From Gammaproteobacteria bacterium (GTDB taxonomy: Bacteria; Pseudomonadota; Gammaproteobacteria; Pseudomonadales; Porticoccaceae), in NCBI GenBank assembly GCA_016708925.1, contig JADJET010000022.1, positions 372,001 to 436,000 of the forward strand: a stretch of DNA of 64,000 nucleotides, in the 5' to 3' direction. The position numbers and the translations under genes were made by a program. How positions within the stretch are numbered: the stretch's first letter is position 1; every line of letters begins with the position of its first letter. Below, piece by piece: positions 51,910 through 60,549 of the stretch. The notes beneath the pieces are model-generated. The model searched no databases. It saw only the letters and a list, made by a program, of their open reading frames with translations, and was not told the DNA's origin.

Positions 51910-52319
51910 CAGGACACCACTGGCAGGCTCTGGCCCCGCCATTCGGCCATGCCGCCGCGCAAGCGCTGCACCTTGAACCCGGCACGGCGCAAGGTGCGTC
52001 CGGCACCGGCCGCCTGCTGTCCGAGTTTGTCGACCAGAATCACGCTGCGATCGCGCGCGGATTCGAGCTCAGCCATGCGGGCATCGAGCTGCGCAAGGGG
52101 GATGTTGATCGCCTGGTTGATATGCCCGGACTGGTACTCTTTCGCATCGCGAATATCGACCAGGAGCGCCTCGCCGTCATTGAGCAGGCGCGTGACATCA
52201 TGCACCGACAACTGCTTGCCGGCCTTGAAGTGTTCAAGCACCACGAACAGGTAAACCAGCGCCAGAAACAGGCTGACCAGCAGCCACTGCGCGCTGACAA
52301 AAACCAGGAAATCCGCCAC
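51909..52319 (-). CDS. membrane-anchored rhodanese-like protein (YibN type), catalytic Cys missing
   Basis: 136 residues. One N-terminal TM (about 5-25) is followed by a rhodanese domain (LLVDIRDAKEYQSGHINQAINIPLAQL). The catalytic-loop position reads ILVDKLGQQAAGAGRT, with no cysteine, so sulfur transfer is improbable and a scaffold or regulatory role is likelier. The layout matches E. coli YibN, which also sits next to grxC-secB. GTG 52319 with GAGG 6 bases upstream is preferred over TTG 52325. Confidence 0.85.
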   Translation of the reverse strand: MADFLVFVSAQWLLVSLFLALVYLFVVLEHFKAGKQLSVHDVTRLLNDGEALLVDIRDAKEYQSGHINQAINIPLAQLDARMAELESARDRSVILVDKLGQQAAGAGRTLRRAGFKVQRLRGGMAEWRGQSLPVVS

Positions 52320-52484
52320 CTGCAACCTCGTTACACCGCCGCCATCAGACCGGCGGCGTAGTATACACAGGCGCTTCCCGCCCCGCTGTTGCCGTCAGTG
52401 CGACCGGGCCAAATAGTTTTTCCCACCCCGAGCCAGTACCATGGCGTCCTTTTCCGTAACTCCCTACAGGGCAGTATCCCGCAG

Positions 52485-54059
52485 ATGGAAAATGGCAAAC
52501 GCCCCACCGTTTTGCTGATCCTGGACGGCTGGGGACACAGCGAAACCAGCGCCCACAATGCCCTTCACGCGGCGCGAATCCCGGTCTGGAACAGACTCTG
52601 GGCACAATGTCCCCACACCCTCATTTCGGGCTCCGGCCTGGATGTGGGTTTGCCCGACGGCCAGATGGGCAACTCGGAAGTCGGCCACATGACGCTGGGG
52701 GCAGGCCGGGTGCTCTACCAGAACCTCACCCGCATCAATGCCGCGCTCGCCAGCGGCGAATTTGACGCCAACCCAATCTATCTCGCGGCAATCGATCGCG
52801 CGATCGCGGCCGGAGGCGCGGTACATATCCTTGGGCTGCTGTCCTCGGGCGGCGTCCACAGCCATGAAGAACACCTCCGGGCTGCCGTTGCGCTGGCGGC
52901 AAAACGGGGAGCACGGCGCGTGTATTTGCACGCTTTCCTGGACGGCCGGGATACACCGCCACGCAGTGCCGAAGCGTCCCTGCGACGCACCCAGGCGATG
53001 TTTGCGGCGCTCGGCTGCGGACGCATCGCGTCGATCTGCGGCCGCTACTACGCCATGGACCGGGATCACCGCTGGGATCGCACCGCGCGCGCCTACGACA
53101 TGCTGACCGCAGCGACGGCACCGTTTCGGGAAGCCGATCCGCTCAGCGCACTGCGCGCCGCCTACGCGCGCGACGAAAACGACGAGTTCGTGCAGCCCAC
53201 GCTGGTGCAAGGCCCCGGTGAAGCGGATGCTCCGATTCGCTCCGGCGATGCGGTGATCTTCATGAACTTCCGTCCCGACCGCGCGCGGCAACTCACGCAG
53301 GCACTGGTCGAACCGGCGTTCGCCGGGTTTGCGCGCAAGCAGTGGCCAAAGCTGAGCGATTTCGTGACCACCACGGAATACGAAGCGAACCTGCCGGTGC
53401 ACTGTGCTTTTCCGCCGACAGTGCTCACCAATTCCCTCGGCGAATATCTGGCGAACCTGGGCAAAACCCAGCTCCGCATTGCCGAGACCGAGAAATACGC
53501 CCATGTGACCTTCTTTTTCAGCGGCGGCCGCGAAGCCTGCTATCCGGGCGAGGAGCGCATCCTGATTCCGTCGCCCCAAGTGGCGACCTATGACCTCAAG
53601 CCCGAGATGAGCGCATTCGAGATCACCGACCGACTCGTTGAGGCCATCGCCGGGCGGCATTTCGACCTGATCGTGTGCAATTTCGCCAACGGTGACATGG
53701 TTGGCCACACGGGGATCTTTGCCGCCGCCGTGCAAGCGGCGGAGGCGCTCGATATCTGCATCGGGCGCATTGTCGCCGCGCTCGAACCGGTCGAGGGCCA
53801 ATGCCTGATCACTGCCGATCACGGCAACCTGGAGCAGATGGAGGAAAACGGTCAACCGCTTACCTCCCATACCACGCTGCCGGTGCCCTTGGTCTACGTC
53901 GGCCCCCGGAACATCGGGCTGGCCGCGGGCGGCACCCTGGCCGATGTCGCGCCGACCCTGCTGACGCTGATGGATCTTCCGCTACCGGCGGAAATGACCG
54001 GCCACTCGCTCCTGGCCGCTGATTCCGGCGAACCCCGGAGCGCGCGAGCGCGGGGGTGA
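52485..54059 (+). CDS. gpmI: 2,3-bisphosphoglycerate-independent phosphoglycerate mutase
   Basis: A 524-residue, Mn-dependent mutase interconverting 3- and 2-phosphoglycerate in glycolysis and gluconeogenesis. VLLILDGWG starts the metal site. The phosphoserine nucleophile is in LPDGQMGNSEVGHMTLG, DGRDTPPRSA follows, then NFRPDRARQLTQAL and late metal ligands in NFANGDMVGHTG and ITADHGNLEQM. ATG 52485 gives the usual start (ENGKRPTVLLILDGWG); the frame is open upstream without similarity. The stop overlaps the envC start by 4 bases. Confidence 0.96.
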   Translation: MENGKRPTVLLILDGWGHSETSAHNALHAARIPVWNRLWAQCPHTLISGSGLDVGLPDGQMGNSEVGHMTLGAGRVLYQNLTRINAALASGEFDANPIYLAAIDRAIAAGGAVHILGLLSSGGVHSHEEHLRAAVALAAKRGARRVYLHAFLDGRDTPPRSAEASLRRTQAMFAALGCGRIASICGRYYAMDRDHRWDRTARAYDMLTAATAPFREADPLSALRAAYARDENDEFVQPTLVQGPGEADAPIRSGDAVIFMNFRPDRARQLTQALVEPAFAGFARKQWPKLSDFVTTTEYEANLPVHCAFPPTVLTNSLGEYLANLGKTQLRIAETEKYAHVTFFFSGGREACYPGEERILIPSPQVATYDLKPEMSAFEITDRLVEAIAGRHFDLIVCNFANGDMVGHTGIFAAAVQAAEALDICIGRIVAALEPVEGQCLITADHGNLEQMEENGQPLTSHTTLPVPLVYVGPRNIGLAAGGTLADVAPTLLTLMDLPLPAEMTGHSLLAADSGEPRSARARG

Positions 54060-55171
54060 ACCGCATTGCGCTTGCCTGGTGCCTTGCCAGCTTCGCCACC
54101 GGTGCCGGTGCCGGGGATGAGGCCGGCAAATTGCAGAAACTGCGCGGCGAGATCGGGGCTCACGAGCAACGCGTTCAACAGACCGACGCCCAGCGCGCCG
54201 CGCTGGAGAGTCAACTCCAGCAAGCCGAGACCCGTCTTGCCGAACTGCACGAGCGTCACACCCACCTCGCCCGGCGCGTGGCTGCCGCCGAGGCGGAACT
54301 GGACACCCTGGAAAAGGCGCGGGTAGCGCTCAAGGCAACAGCGACGCAACAGTCGCGACGACTTGCCGCCGACGCCGCCGTGGCCTACCGGCTCGGCCGC
54401 AGCGAACCCCTGAAAGTGCTGCTCAACATGGAGGATCCCCAGCAGGCCCGCCGCATGATGGCCTATTACGGGCGCTTCATTACCGCGCGCGCCGGGCAGC
54501 TGACCGGCTACCAGACCACCCTTCAGGAACTGGACACCACCACCGCCGCCATCGCGGCGCGCCAGTCGTTGCTGGAAGCCGACCGTACCGCGCTGGGCGA
54601 TGCCCTGCGTCAGCAGCAAGGGCAACAAACCGCACGCCGCGACGCCATGGTGGCGCTCGCCCGCGATCTGACGGACGGGCGTGCGCGACTACGGCAGCTC
54701 AAGACCGAAGAACAGCGTTTGCGTGACGTGCTCGATCAACTCGCACGCTCTGCCAGCCCGGCAGGCAACGGCCTCTTCGCAAAGCAGGCGGGGAAACTGC
54801 CGTGGCCGGTGAATGGCAAACCGCTCAATCGCTTCGGGGCCAGTCGCGCCAGCGCATTACCCTGGACCGGCTGGATGATCGAAGTCCAGGAGGGCAGCGA
54901 AGTCCACGCCATCCACGCCGGCACGGTGGCGTTCGCGGACTATCTGCGCGGCCACGGTCAGCTCATCATCGTCGATCACGGCGGCGGCTATCTCAGTCTT
55001 TATTCGCACAATCAGGCCCTGCTCAAGGCCACCGGCGCGCGGGTGCAGGGTGGTGAGGTCATCGCACGCACCGGCGCCAGTGGCGGCCTTGAGCGCGGCG
55101 CGCTCTATTTCGAGATCCGGCAGGGCGGCAAAACCCTGGACCCGGCCGTCTGGCTCCGCAAGCGGAGTTAA
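54056..55171 (+). CDS. envC: murein hydrolase activator EnvC
   Basis: 371 residues. Signal peptide of about 19 residues, a long coiled coil (about 25-220; EAGKLQKLRGEIGAHEQRVQQTDAQ onward), then a C-terminal LytM/peptidase M23 domain. The LytM domain lacks the full set of zinc ligands (for example YLSLYSHNQ where a catalytic enzyme has HxH), as in EnvC, which activates amidases AmiA/B at the septum. GTG start overlapping gpmI; followed by ctpA, the usual order. Confidence 0.92.
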   Translation: MNRIALAWCLASFATGAGAGDEAGKLQKLRGEIGAHEQRVQQTDAQRAALESQLQQAETRLAELHERHTHLARRVAAAEAELDTLEKARVALKATATQQSRRLAADAAVAYRLGRSEPLKVLLNMEDPQQARRMMAYYGRFITARAGQLTGYQTTLQELDTTTAAIAARQSLLEADRTALGDALRQQQGQQTARRDAMVALARDLTDGRARLRQLKTEEQRLRDVLDQLARSASPAGNGLFAKQAGKLPWPVNGKPLNRFGASRASALPWTGWMIEVQEGSEVHAIHAGTVAFADYLRGHGQLIIVDHGGGYLSLYSHNQALLKATGARVQGGEVIARTGASGGLERGALYFEIRQGGKTLDPAVWLRKRS

Positions 55172-55274
55172 CGAGCGGCCCGGGCCGCTGGCTGTGACCT
55201 CGCGGCGACCAGGCATGACGCTGTTATGATTGCCGCGCGGCTTGCCGCTTTTGCGTACCGAGGACCCCGACACC

Positions 55275-56552
55275 ATGAAATTGCGCCAACTGATCCCCTG
55301 TCTGTTGGGTGCCTGCGCCGGCGCTTTCGCCGCTGAATCCGGCGATATCGCACCCCGGCTGCCGCTCGATGAACTACAGCTTTTCGCGCAGGTGTTCGAT
55401 CAGGTGCGCAACGCTTACGTCGAAGAAATCGATGATCGGGTGCTGCTGCAGAAAGCGGTGACCGGGCTGCTCGGCCAGCTTGATCCCCACTCCGCCTTTC
55501 TCGAAGCCGAGTCCTATACCGAATTGAAAGAACACACCACCGGTGAGTTCGGCGGCATCGGCGTCGAGCTGGGGCTCGATCGCGGTTATGTGAGCGTTGT
55601 CTCGCCTATCGACGACACACCCGCCGCGCGCGCCGGGTTGCAGCCAGGGGATCTGATCCTGCAACTCGACGATCGCTCCACCCAGGGCATGAGCCTGGAG
55701 GAGGCGATCTCCCTGATGCGCGGTGACAAGGGCAGCACCATCAAACTCACGCTAGGACGGGAAGGGGCGACCGAACCCCTGGTGCTTTCAATCACGCGCG
55801 ACCTGATCGCGATCAAGAGCATCCGCAAGGAGGTGCTGGAACCGGGATTCGCGTATCTGCGCATCGCCCAGTTCCAGGAACAGACCGGCGCCGAACTCAC
55901 CCGCGCCATAGCCGAACTGCGCAAACAGGAACCCGCGCTCAAGGGTATGGTGATTGACTTGCGTAACAACCCGGGCGGGCTTCTCCCCGCATCGATCGAC
56001 GTGGCCGATGCGCTGCTCGACAATGGCCTGATCGTTTACACCGAGGGCCGCATCGCGTCCTCCAACACCCGGGCCATGGCGACGCCCGGCGACGCCCTGG
56101 AGGGGATTCCGCTCACGGTGCTGATCAACGAAGGCACCGCGTCGGCGGCGGAGATCGTCGCCGGCGCGCTCAAGGATCATCGCCGTGCCCTGATCGTCGG
56201 CACCAGGAGCTTTGGCAAGGGTTCCGTGCAAACCGTGCTGCCGCTGCAGGACGGGCGCGCGATCAAACTGACCACGGCACGCTACTTCACGCCCAGCGGC
56301 AACTCCATTCAGGCCGACGGGATCCAGCCCGATGTGGAGGTCCGCCGCGCCGAGGTACACGAACTCGAACCCGGCTTCGTGATCAAGGAATCAAATCTTG
56401 GCGGGCACCTGGAAAGCGGAAAGAAGCAGCCGTCTCCGAAGCATGATGCTGAATCCGGAAAGCCCGTCGACAACCAACTCCACGAAGCCGTCAACCTGCT
56501 CAAGGCGCTGGCGCTGTTCAGTCGACCGGCGGACCCGCTGGCGGACCAATGA
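55275..56552 (+). CDS. ctpA: carboxy-terminal processing protease, S41 family (CtpA)
   Basis: 425 residues with a signal peptide (MKLRQLIPCLLGACAGAFAA). A PDZ domain (GGIGVELGLDRGYVSVVSPIDDTPAARAGLQPGD) and the S41 protease domain follow. The catalytic Ser is in NEGTASAAEIVAGAL and the Lys in GTRSFGKGSVQT. It trims or degrades periplasmic proteins, including cell-wall hydrolases in relatives. ATG 55275 fits the signal peptide. About 100 bases after envC, probably cotranscribed. Confidence 0.94.
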   Translation: MKLRQLIPCLLGACAGAFAAESGDIAPRLPLDELQLFAQVFDQVRNAYVEEIDDRVLLQKAVTGLLGQLDPHSAFLEAESYTELKEHTTGEFGGIGVELGLDRGYVSVVSPIDDTPAARAGLQPGDLILQLDDRSTQGMSLEEAISLMRGDKGSTIKLTLGREGATEPLVLSITRDLIAIKSIRKEVLEPGFAYLRIAQFQEQTGAELTRAIAELRKQEPALKGMVIDLRNNPGGLLPASIDVADALLDNGLIVYTEGRIASSNTRAMATPGDALEGIPLTVLINEGTASAAEIVAGALKDHRRALIVGTRSFGKGSVQTVLPLQDGRAIKLTTARYFTPSGNSIQADGIQPDVEVRRAEVHELEPGFVIKESNLGGHLESGKKQPSPKHDAESGKPVDNQLHEAVNLLKALALFSRPADPLADQ

Positions 56553-56595
56553 GCTTGCAACACCGCGCTGGATTGCTGTAAAAAGAGGGAGTCGC

Positions 56596-56820
56596 ATGGA
56601 GAGCGGTCGTCGTCAGCCGTCGATCTGCCGCGCGACGCGCGGATCGACAGACGTATTTGGCGAAGGCCCCTTTCTTAAGCGAATGTCTTTATTGGATGAA
56701 GGCTTTTGCAATACACCTTCGCGAGGAGACGGCGGCGAGGACTCCCGAGACCAACCCGTGCAGCAGCAACACGCAGGTATGTACGCGGCACGCACACACA
56801 GGTTATGGCAATGGTTATGA
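56596..56820 (+). CDS. hypothetical small protein, possible leader gene
   Basis: A 74-codon frame from ATG 56596 with GAGGGAG 5 bases upstream. Its TGA overlaps the next gene's ATG (ATGA at 56817-56820), the usual sign of coupling. The peptide (MESGRRQPSICRATRGS...LWQWL) is hydrophilic, with no motif I recognise. The good ribosome binding site and the overlap are the only support; it may be spurious. Confidence 0.35.
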   Translation: MESGRRQPSICRATRGSTDVFGEGPFLKRMSLLDEGFCNTPSRGDGGEDSRDQPVQQQHAGMYAARTHRLWQWL

Positions 56821-57107
56821 CAGAGGTTCTGACCCCACAGGTGTCCTGCCTGCCGCGCGCTGGCGAGAAAACCGTGACTGAGGTAATCACCTCCCGCCAC
56901 GACCGGCTGTTCCAGGGTTTCGGCGGCTGGTACTTCAGCACCCGTGAAAAGGTGACCTTGGGACCGTTTCCGGCGCCCGAGAAAGCCGAAGCCGCCGTGG
57001 CGGATTTTCTGATGTTCATCAAAAGTGCGCCGCCGCATGTGATCAATGTGTTCAAAGGCCGGCCGCAGCAAGCGACGGCTCCCGCCGGGCTGCATACGGC
57101 GCACTGA
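56817..57107 (+). CDS. small conserved protein, DUF6316-like
   Basis: 96 residues. The core SRHDRLFQGFGGWYFSTREKVTLGPFPAPEKAEAAVADFLMFI has the R-F...WYF.TRE...GPF...AE.A...F pattern of a short family common in gammaproteobacteria, of unknown function. I start it at ATG 56817 because of the ATGA overlap; in-frame ATGs at 56811 and 56805 are also possible, and 56811 has AGG at better spacing. It converges with hisF 36 bases away. Confidence 0.7.
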   Translation: MTEVLTPQVSCLPRAGEKTVTEVITSRHDRLFQGFGGWYFSTREKVTLGPFPAPEKAEAAVADFLMFIKSAPPHVINVFKGRPQQATAPAGLHTAH

Positions 57108-57143
57108 TCGCGCGCACTGCACGGGCGTTGTCGCCCGTGCGTT

Positions 57144-57917
57144 TCAGCGCACCTGGACGCCCTGCGCCGCCATGAAAGCCTTGGCCTCGGCGACGCTGTA
57201 TTCCCCGAAGTGAAAAATGCTCGCGGCCAACACCGCGTCAGCGCCGCCTTTCTGGACACCATCCACCAGATGCTGCAGATTGCCCACGCCCCCGGACGCA
57301 ATCACCGGCACGCCCACGGCGTCGCTGACCGCGCGCGTCAACTCCAGATCGAAGCCATCGCGGGTGCCATCCCGGTCCATGCTGGTCAGCAGGATTTCGC
57401 CCGCACCGAGCGCCGCCACGCGCCGCGCCCAGGCCACAGCATCGAGACCGGTCCCCCGGCGCCCGCCATGGGTGAAGACCTCCCAGCGCGGCGCTTCGCC
57501 CGGCGTGCTGACCCGTTTGGCATCGATGGCGACCACGATGCACTGGCTGCCGAAGCGCGCCGCCGCCAGCCGCACGAATTCAGGGTCATTCACCGCCGCC
57601 GAGTTGATGCCCACCTTGTCGGCGCCCGCCCGCAGCAGAGCCTTGATGTCATCCAGAGAGCGGACTCCGCCGCCCACGGTCAGCGGAATGAACACGGCTG
57701 CCGCCATGCGGGCGACCGTATGGAGCGTGGTGTCGCGACCTTCATGGCTCGCGGTGATATCGAGAAACGTGATCTCGTCAGCGCCGGCCTCGTCGTAGCG
57801 TCGCGCCACTTCCACCGGATCGCCCGCATCGCGGATATCGACGAAGCGCACGCCCTTGACCACGCGCCCGGCATCCACGTCGAGGCAAGGGATGATGCGT
57901 CTGGCAAGCTTGGTCAT
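57144..57917 (-). CDS. hisF: imidazole glycerol phosphate synthase cyclase subunit HisF
   Basis: A 257-residue (beta/alpha)8 barrel that, with HisH, makes imidazole glycerol phosphate and AICAR in histidine synthesis. Catalytic Asp11 is in RRIIPCLDVD and the second Asp in IVVAIDAKRV; phosphate-binding VGGGVRSLDDIKALLRAGADKVGIN and ASGGVGNLQHLVDG are intact. hisH, hisA and other his genes are not in this window, although hisF often lies beside them. Preceded by a short tandem repeat. Confidence 0.96.
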   Translation of the reverse strand: MTKLARRIIPCLDVDAGRVVKGVRFVDIRDAGDPVEVARRYDEAGADEITFLDITASHEGRDTTLHTVARMAAAVFIPLTVGGGVRSLDDIKALLRAGADKVGINSAAVNDPEFVRLAAARFGSQCIVVAIDAKRVSTPGEAPRWEVFTHGGRRGTGLDAVAWARRVAALGAGEILLTSMDRDGTRDGFDLELTRAVSDAVGVPVIASGGVGNLQHLVDGVQKGGADAVLAASIFHFGEYSVAEAKAFMAAQGVQVR

Positions 57918-57935
57918 GACGGAATCTCGATTGGG

Positions 57936-57970
57936 CTGGATTGGTTGGACTGGATTGGTTGCACCGGATT
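57936..57970. repeat. short 14-base tandem repeat upstream of hisF
   Basis: CTGGATTGGTTG occurs at 57936-57947 and 57950-57961, each followed by two bases, then a partial third copy (CCGGATT, 57964-57970). It lies in the gap between the protease stop and the hisF start, within the hisF leader. Confidence 0.7.
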
Positions 57971-57990
57971 ACCGCAATGGCAGGCGCGGA

Positions 57991-58629
57991 TCAGTATTTC
58001 TGGCGCAGCACCATGACGCCGCCTTCTTCGGTCATCTCGACCTTGGCCAGAAAACTGTTGCCGAGCAGAATCGACATGGGATAAGCGCCGGTCACCACGG
58101 TGGCGGGGATTTCATGGAGGGTGATCGGGCCGATGCTGACCGTCGCCAGGGTCAGCGCACGGGCCTCGGCGACGCCGCTCGCGGTACTGGCGGCGCCCCG
58201 GCGCCCGGACCGCCACGGCAAACCCAGGCGCTCGGCGTCCACGCTGCTCATGGCAATGGTAGTGGCGCCCGTGTCGACCATGAAGCGCACGCTATGCCCG
58301 TTGATGCTGCCACCCACGAAATGATGGCCTTGCTCACCGCGTGGAATCCGCACTTCGGCAAATTCAGCCGCCGCGAAATTGGCCGCGATGTGTTGCGACA
58401 ATCCCAGCGGGACGCGTTTGCCGCCGATTTCGAGCACGGCACCTTTGCTGTCGCTGGCGATCAGCTTCACGCCCTCGGGTGTGGTTTCGCCGGCCTTCAA
58501 CAGCCGCTGCACGCCGTTGATCTCGAGCATCGCACGGTCCTTGAACAGGGCGATGGCGCGCACCGCGGGCGCCGCCACGACGACCGCGCTGGCGACCAGC
58601 AGGCACAGGCCCGTGAGCCATCGCCTCAC
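57991..58629 (-). CDS. retropepsin-like aspartic protease (TIGR02281-type clan AA)
   Basis: 212 residues. A signal peptide (VRRWLTGLCLLVASAVVVAAPAVRA) is followed by a linker and a single retropepsin-like domain. The catalytic Asp is in FMVDTGATTIAMS and the later MSILLGNSFLAKVEM supplies the flap/psi-loop region. One active-site motif means it must dimerise, as in retroviral proteases. Periplasmic by its signal; substrate unknown. GTG 58627-58629 overlaps the pgpA stop by 4 bases; a longer in-frame ORF upstream is a shadow of pgpA. Confidence 0.85.
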   Translation of the reverse strand: MRRWLTGLCLLVASAVVVAAPAVRAIALFKDRAMLEINGVQRLLKAGETTPEGVKLIASDSKGAVLEIGGKRVPLGLSQHIAANFAAAEFAEVRIPRGEQGHHFVGGSINGHSVRFMVDTGATTIAMSSVDAERLGLPWRSGRRGAASTASGVAEARALTLATVSIGPITLHEIPATVVTGAYPMSILLGNSFLAKVEMTEEGGVMVLRQKY

Positions 58630-59126
58630 GACACCGCTCCCGCCACGCGCAACATCAAGCCGGCAAACAACCCCGCCAGCAGATCGTCCACCATGATCCC
58701 CAAGCCACCCTTCCAGCGCCGATCGAACCAGGCGATCGGCCAGGGTTTCACGATATCGAAAATCCGGAACAGCACAAAGCCCGCGATCCACCAGCCGAAC
58801 CCCGCGGGCGCCAACGCCAGGGTCAGCCAGAGCCCCGCAAACTCGTCCCAGACGATGCCGGGATGATCCGGGGCGTCCATTCGCCGCGCCGCGCTGCCAC
58901 AGATGGCAATGCCGGCGGCGACCACCGTCCCGAGCAACAACCACAGCGCCGCCGCGGGCAGCGTGAACGGCAAGCCGGTGAATCCGGCGGCGAGCGCGAG
59001 GGCGACGAGCGAACCCGCCGTGCCGGGTGCGCGCGGGGCCAGCCCGCTGCCAAACCCGAAGGCCAGCAGCAGCACCGGTTCGCGCAGCAACCGGGAAAAC
59101 GACGGCAGGGGCGCGGCCGGCTTCAA
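58626..59126 (-). CDS. pgpA: phosphatidylglycerophosphatase A
   Basis: A 166-residue inner-membrane enzyme that dephosphorylates phosphatidylglycerol phosphate. Family motifs GSGLAPRAPGTAGSLVAL, DHPGIVWDEFAGLWLTL and KGGLGIMVDDLLAGLFAG are present, with three or four TMs. Overlaps thiL by 4 bases upstream and the protease gene downstream. PgpA and ThiL adjacency is standard in gammaproteobacteria. Confidence 0.94.
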   Translation of the reverse strand: MKPAAPLPSFSRLLREPVLLLAFGFGSGLAPRAPGTAGSLVALALAAGFTGLPFTLPAAALWLLLGTVVAAGIAICGSAARRMDAPDHPGIVWDEFAGLWLTLALAPAGFGWWIAGFVLFRIFDIVKPWPIAWFDRRWKGGLGIMVDDLLAGLFAGLMLRVAGAVS

Positions 59127-60085
59127 AAGTGGCGATATCCGGTGCGGGTCAACGCGAGGCTTCGCCCCGCGCCGTCCCGGGCGTGGACGCCGGTGCCGGA
59201 CACCAGGCGCCCGACGGGCAGCGCCCGCAGGCGTCCGGCGCGGACGGCGGTTTCCAAAGCGGCGAGCCGCGAGGTTGGCACCGTGAAGCAGAGTTCGTAA
59301 TCATCGCCGCCGCCCAGCGCCCAATCCCGTGTCTGATCGCTGCCAAAACGGGCCAGCGCGGCCCCACAGAGTGGCAATTTCTCCAGTTCAAGCTCGGCGG
59401 CGACACCGCTGGCACGCGCCACGTGGCCGAGGTCGGCGACCAGGCCATCGGAGATGTCGATCGCCGCCGAGGCGATACCGCGCAGCGCCACGCCTTCCCG
59501 CAGCCGGGGCTCCGGGTACCAGTAGCGCGCGTTCAGGGTGGTGTCGGCAGCGCTGCACGCGCCAGTCTGCGTCATGTCCGCCAATGCGGCCGCCGCCCCG
59601 CCGAGCGCGCCGGTGACGAACACCTGATCGCCCGCGCTGGCTCCGGAGCGCCGCAGCGCGACGTTCGCCGGCACCGCGCCCAGGGCGGTGATGGTCACCG
59701 CGAGCGGTCCGCGCGTGGTATCGCCGCCCACCAGCGCGCAGCCGTGCGCATCGGCCACCGCGAAGAGTCCGGCGCTGAACGCGCGCAACCAGTCTTCGTC
59801 GGCGGCGGGCAGCGTGAGCGCGAGCAAAAACCAGCGCGGCACGGCAGCCATCGCCGCCAGGTCGCTGAGATTCACGCGCAGGGCACGCTGGCCGATATCA
59901 AATGCCGACGCCCGGGCCGGGAAATGAATGTCGGCCACCAGCGTGTCCGTGGTCACCGCCAGCACTCCCGCCGCGCCGCCATCGAGCAGCGCGCAGTCGT
60001 CGCCGATCCCGGCCAGCACGCCGGCAGCGGGCGCTGTGGGTCGGCGGAAGAAGGTCTCGATCAGGCTGAACTCATCGAGCGGCAT
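59123..60085 (-). CDS. thiL: thiamine-monophosphate kinase
   Basis: A 320-residue ATP-dependent kinase making thiamine diphosphate from thiamine monophosphate. GIGDDCALL near 27 and the Mg-binding VTTDTLVADIHFP follow the family pattern, with ALRVNLSDLAAMAA and DISDGLVADLGH later. ATG start, 11 bases after nusB. Overlaps pgpA by 4 bases at its end. Confidence 0.95.
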   Translation of the reverse strand: MPLDEFSLIETFFRRPTAPAAGVLAGIGDDCALLDGGAAGVLAVTTDTLVADIHFPARASAFDIGQRALRVNLSDLAAMAAVPRWFLLALTLPAADEDWLRAFSAGLFAVADAHGCALVGGDTTRGPLAVTITALGAVPANVALRRSGASAGDQVFVTGALGGAAAALADMTQTGACSAADTTLNARYWYPEPRLREGVALRGIASAAIDISDGLVADLGHVARASGVAAELELEKLPLCGAALARFGSDQTRDWALGGGDDYELCFTVPTSRLAALETAVRAGRLRALPVGRLVSGTGVHARDGAGRSLALTRTGYRHF

Positions 60086-60096
60086 GGGACGGGCTG

Positions 60097-60549
60097 TCAG
60101 CGCGCGCGCGCGGCAATCTCGAGCTGGCGGCTGCTCGCCGCCACCTTGTCGAGGATGCTGTTGACGTACTTGTGGGCATCGGTGGGACCGAACGCTTTGG
60201 CGAGGTTGATGCCCTCGTTGATGGCGACCCGATAGGGCACGTCGATGCGATGCAGCAGCTCATAGGTGCCGAGTCGCAGCAGTGCCCGCGAGACCGGATC
60301 GAGTTCATCGAGCGTCCGGTCCAGATATTTCCCGTAACAGGCGTCGAGCTCATCGACCGTGGCGGCAATGCCGTGGAGGAGCTCGCGGAAAAACTCGACA
60401 TCCACCTTGCGCATGTCGTTGTCGGCGAAGAACTGTGCCTCGATGACATGGAGGTCGGCGCCCGCCAACTGCCACTGGTAGAGCGCCTGCACCAGCAGGT
60501 GGCGGGCTTTTTTGCGGTTCGACGGCAGTGCGGCCACGGCTTGCTTCAC
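60097..60549 (-). CDS. nusB: transcription antitermination factor NusB
   Basis: A 150-residue helical RNA-binding protein that, with NusE (S10), binds boxA of rRNA operons. SNRKKARHLLVQALYQWQLAGADL at the start and VSRALLRLGTYELLHRIDVPYRVAINEGINLAKAFGPTDAHKYVNSILDKVA at the end are classic. GTG start (60547-60549) overlapping the ribH stop by 4 bases. Confidence 0.96.
   Translation of the reverse strand: MKQAVAALPSNRKKARHLLVQALYQWQLAGADLHVIEAQFFADNDMRKVDVEFFRELLHGIAATVDELDACYGKYLDRTLDELDPVSRALLRLGTYELLHRIDVPYRVAINEGINLAKAFGPTDAHKYVNSILDKVAASSRQLEIAARAR

Noticed and set aside
57991..58944. Extended 317-codon frame for the aspartic protease
   Set aside because: The first 105 codons are pgpA read out of frame. 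A signal peptide starts at GTG 58629.
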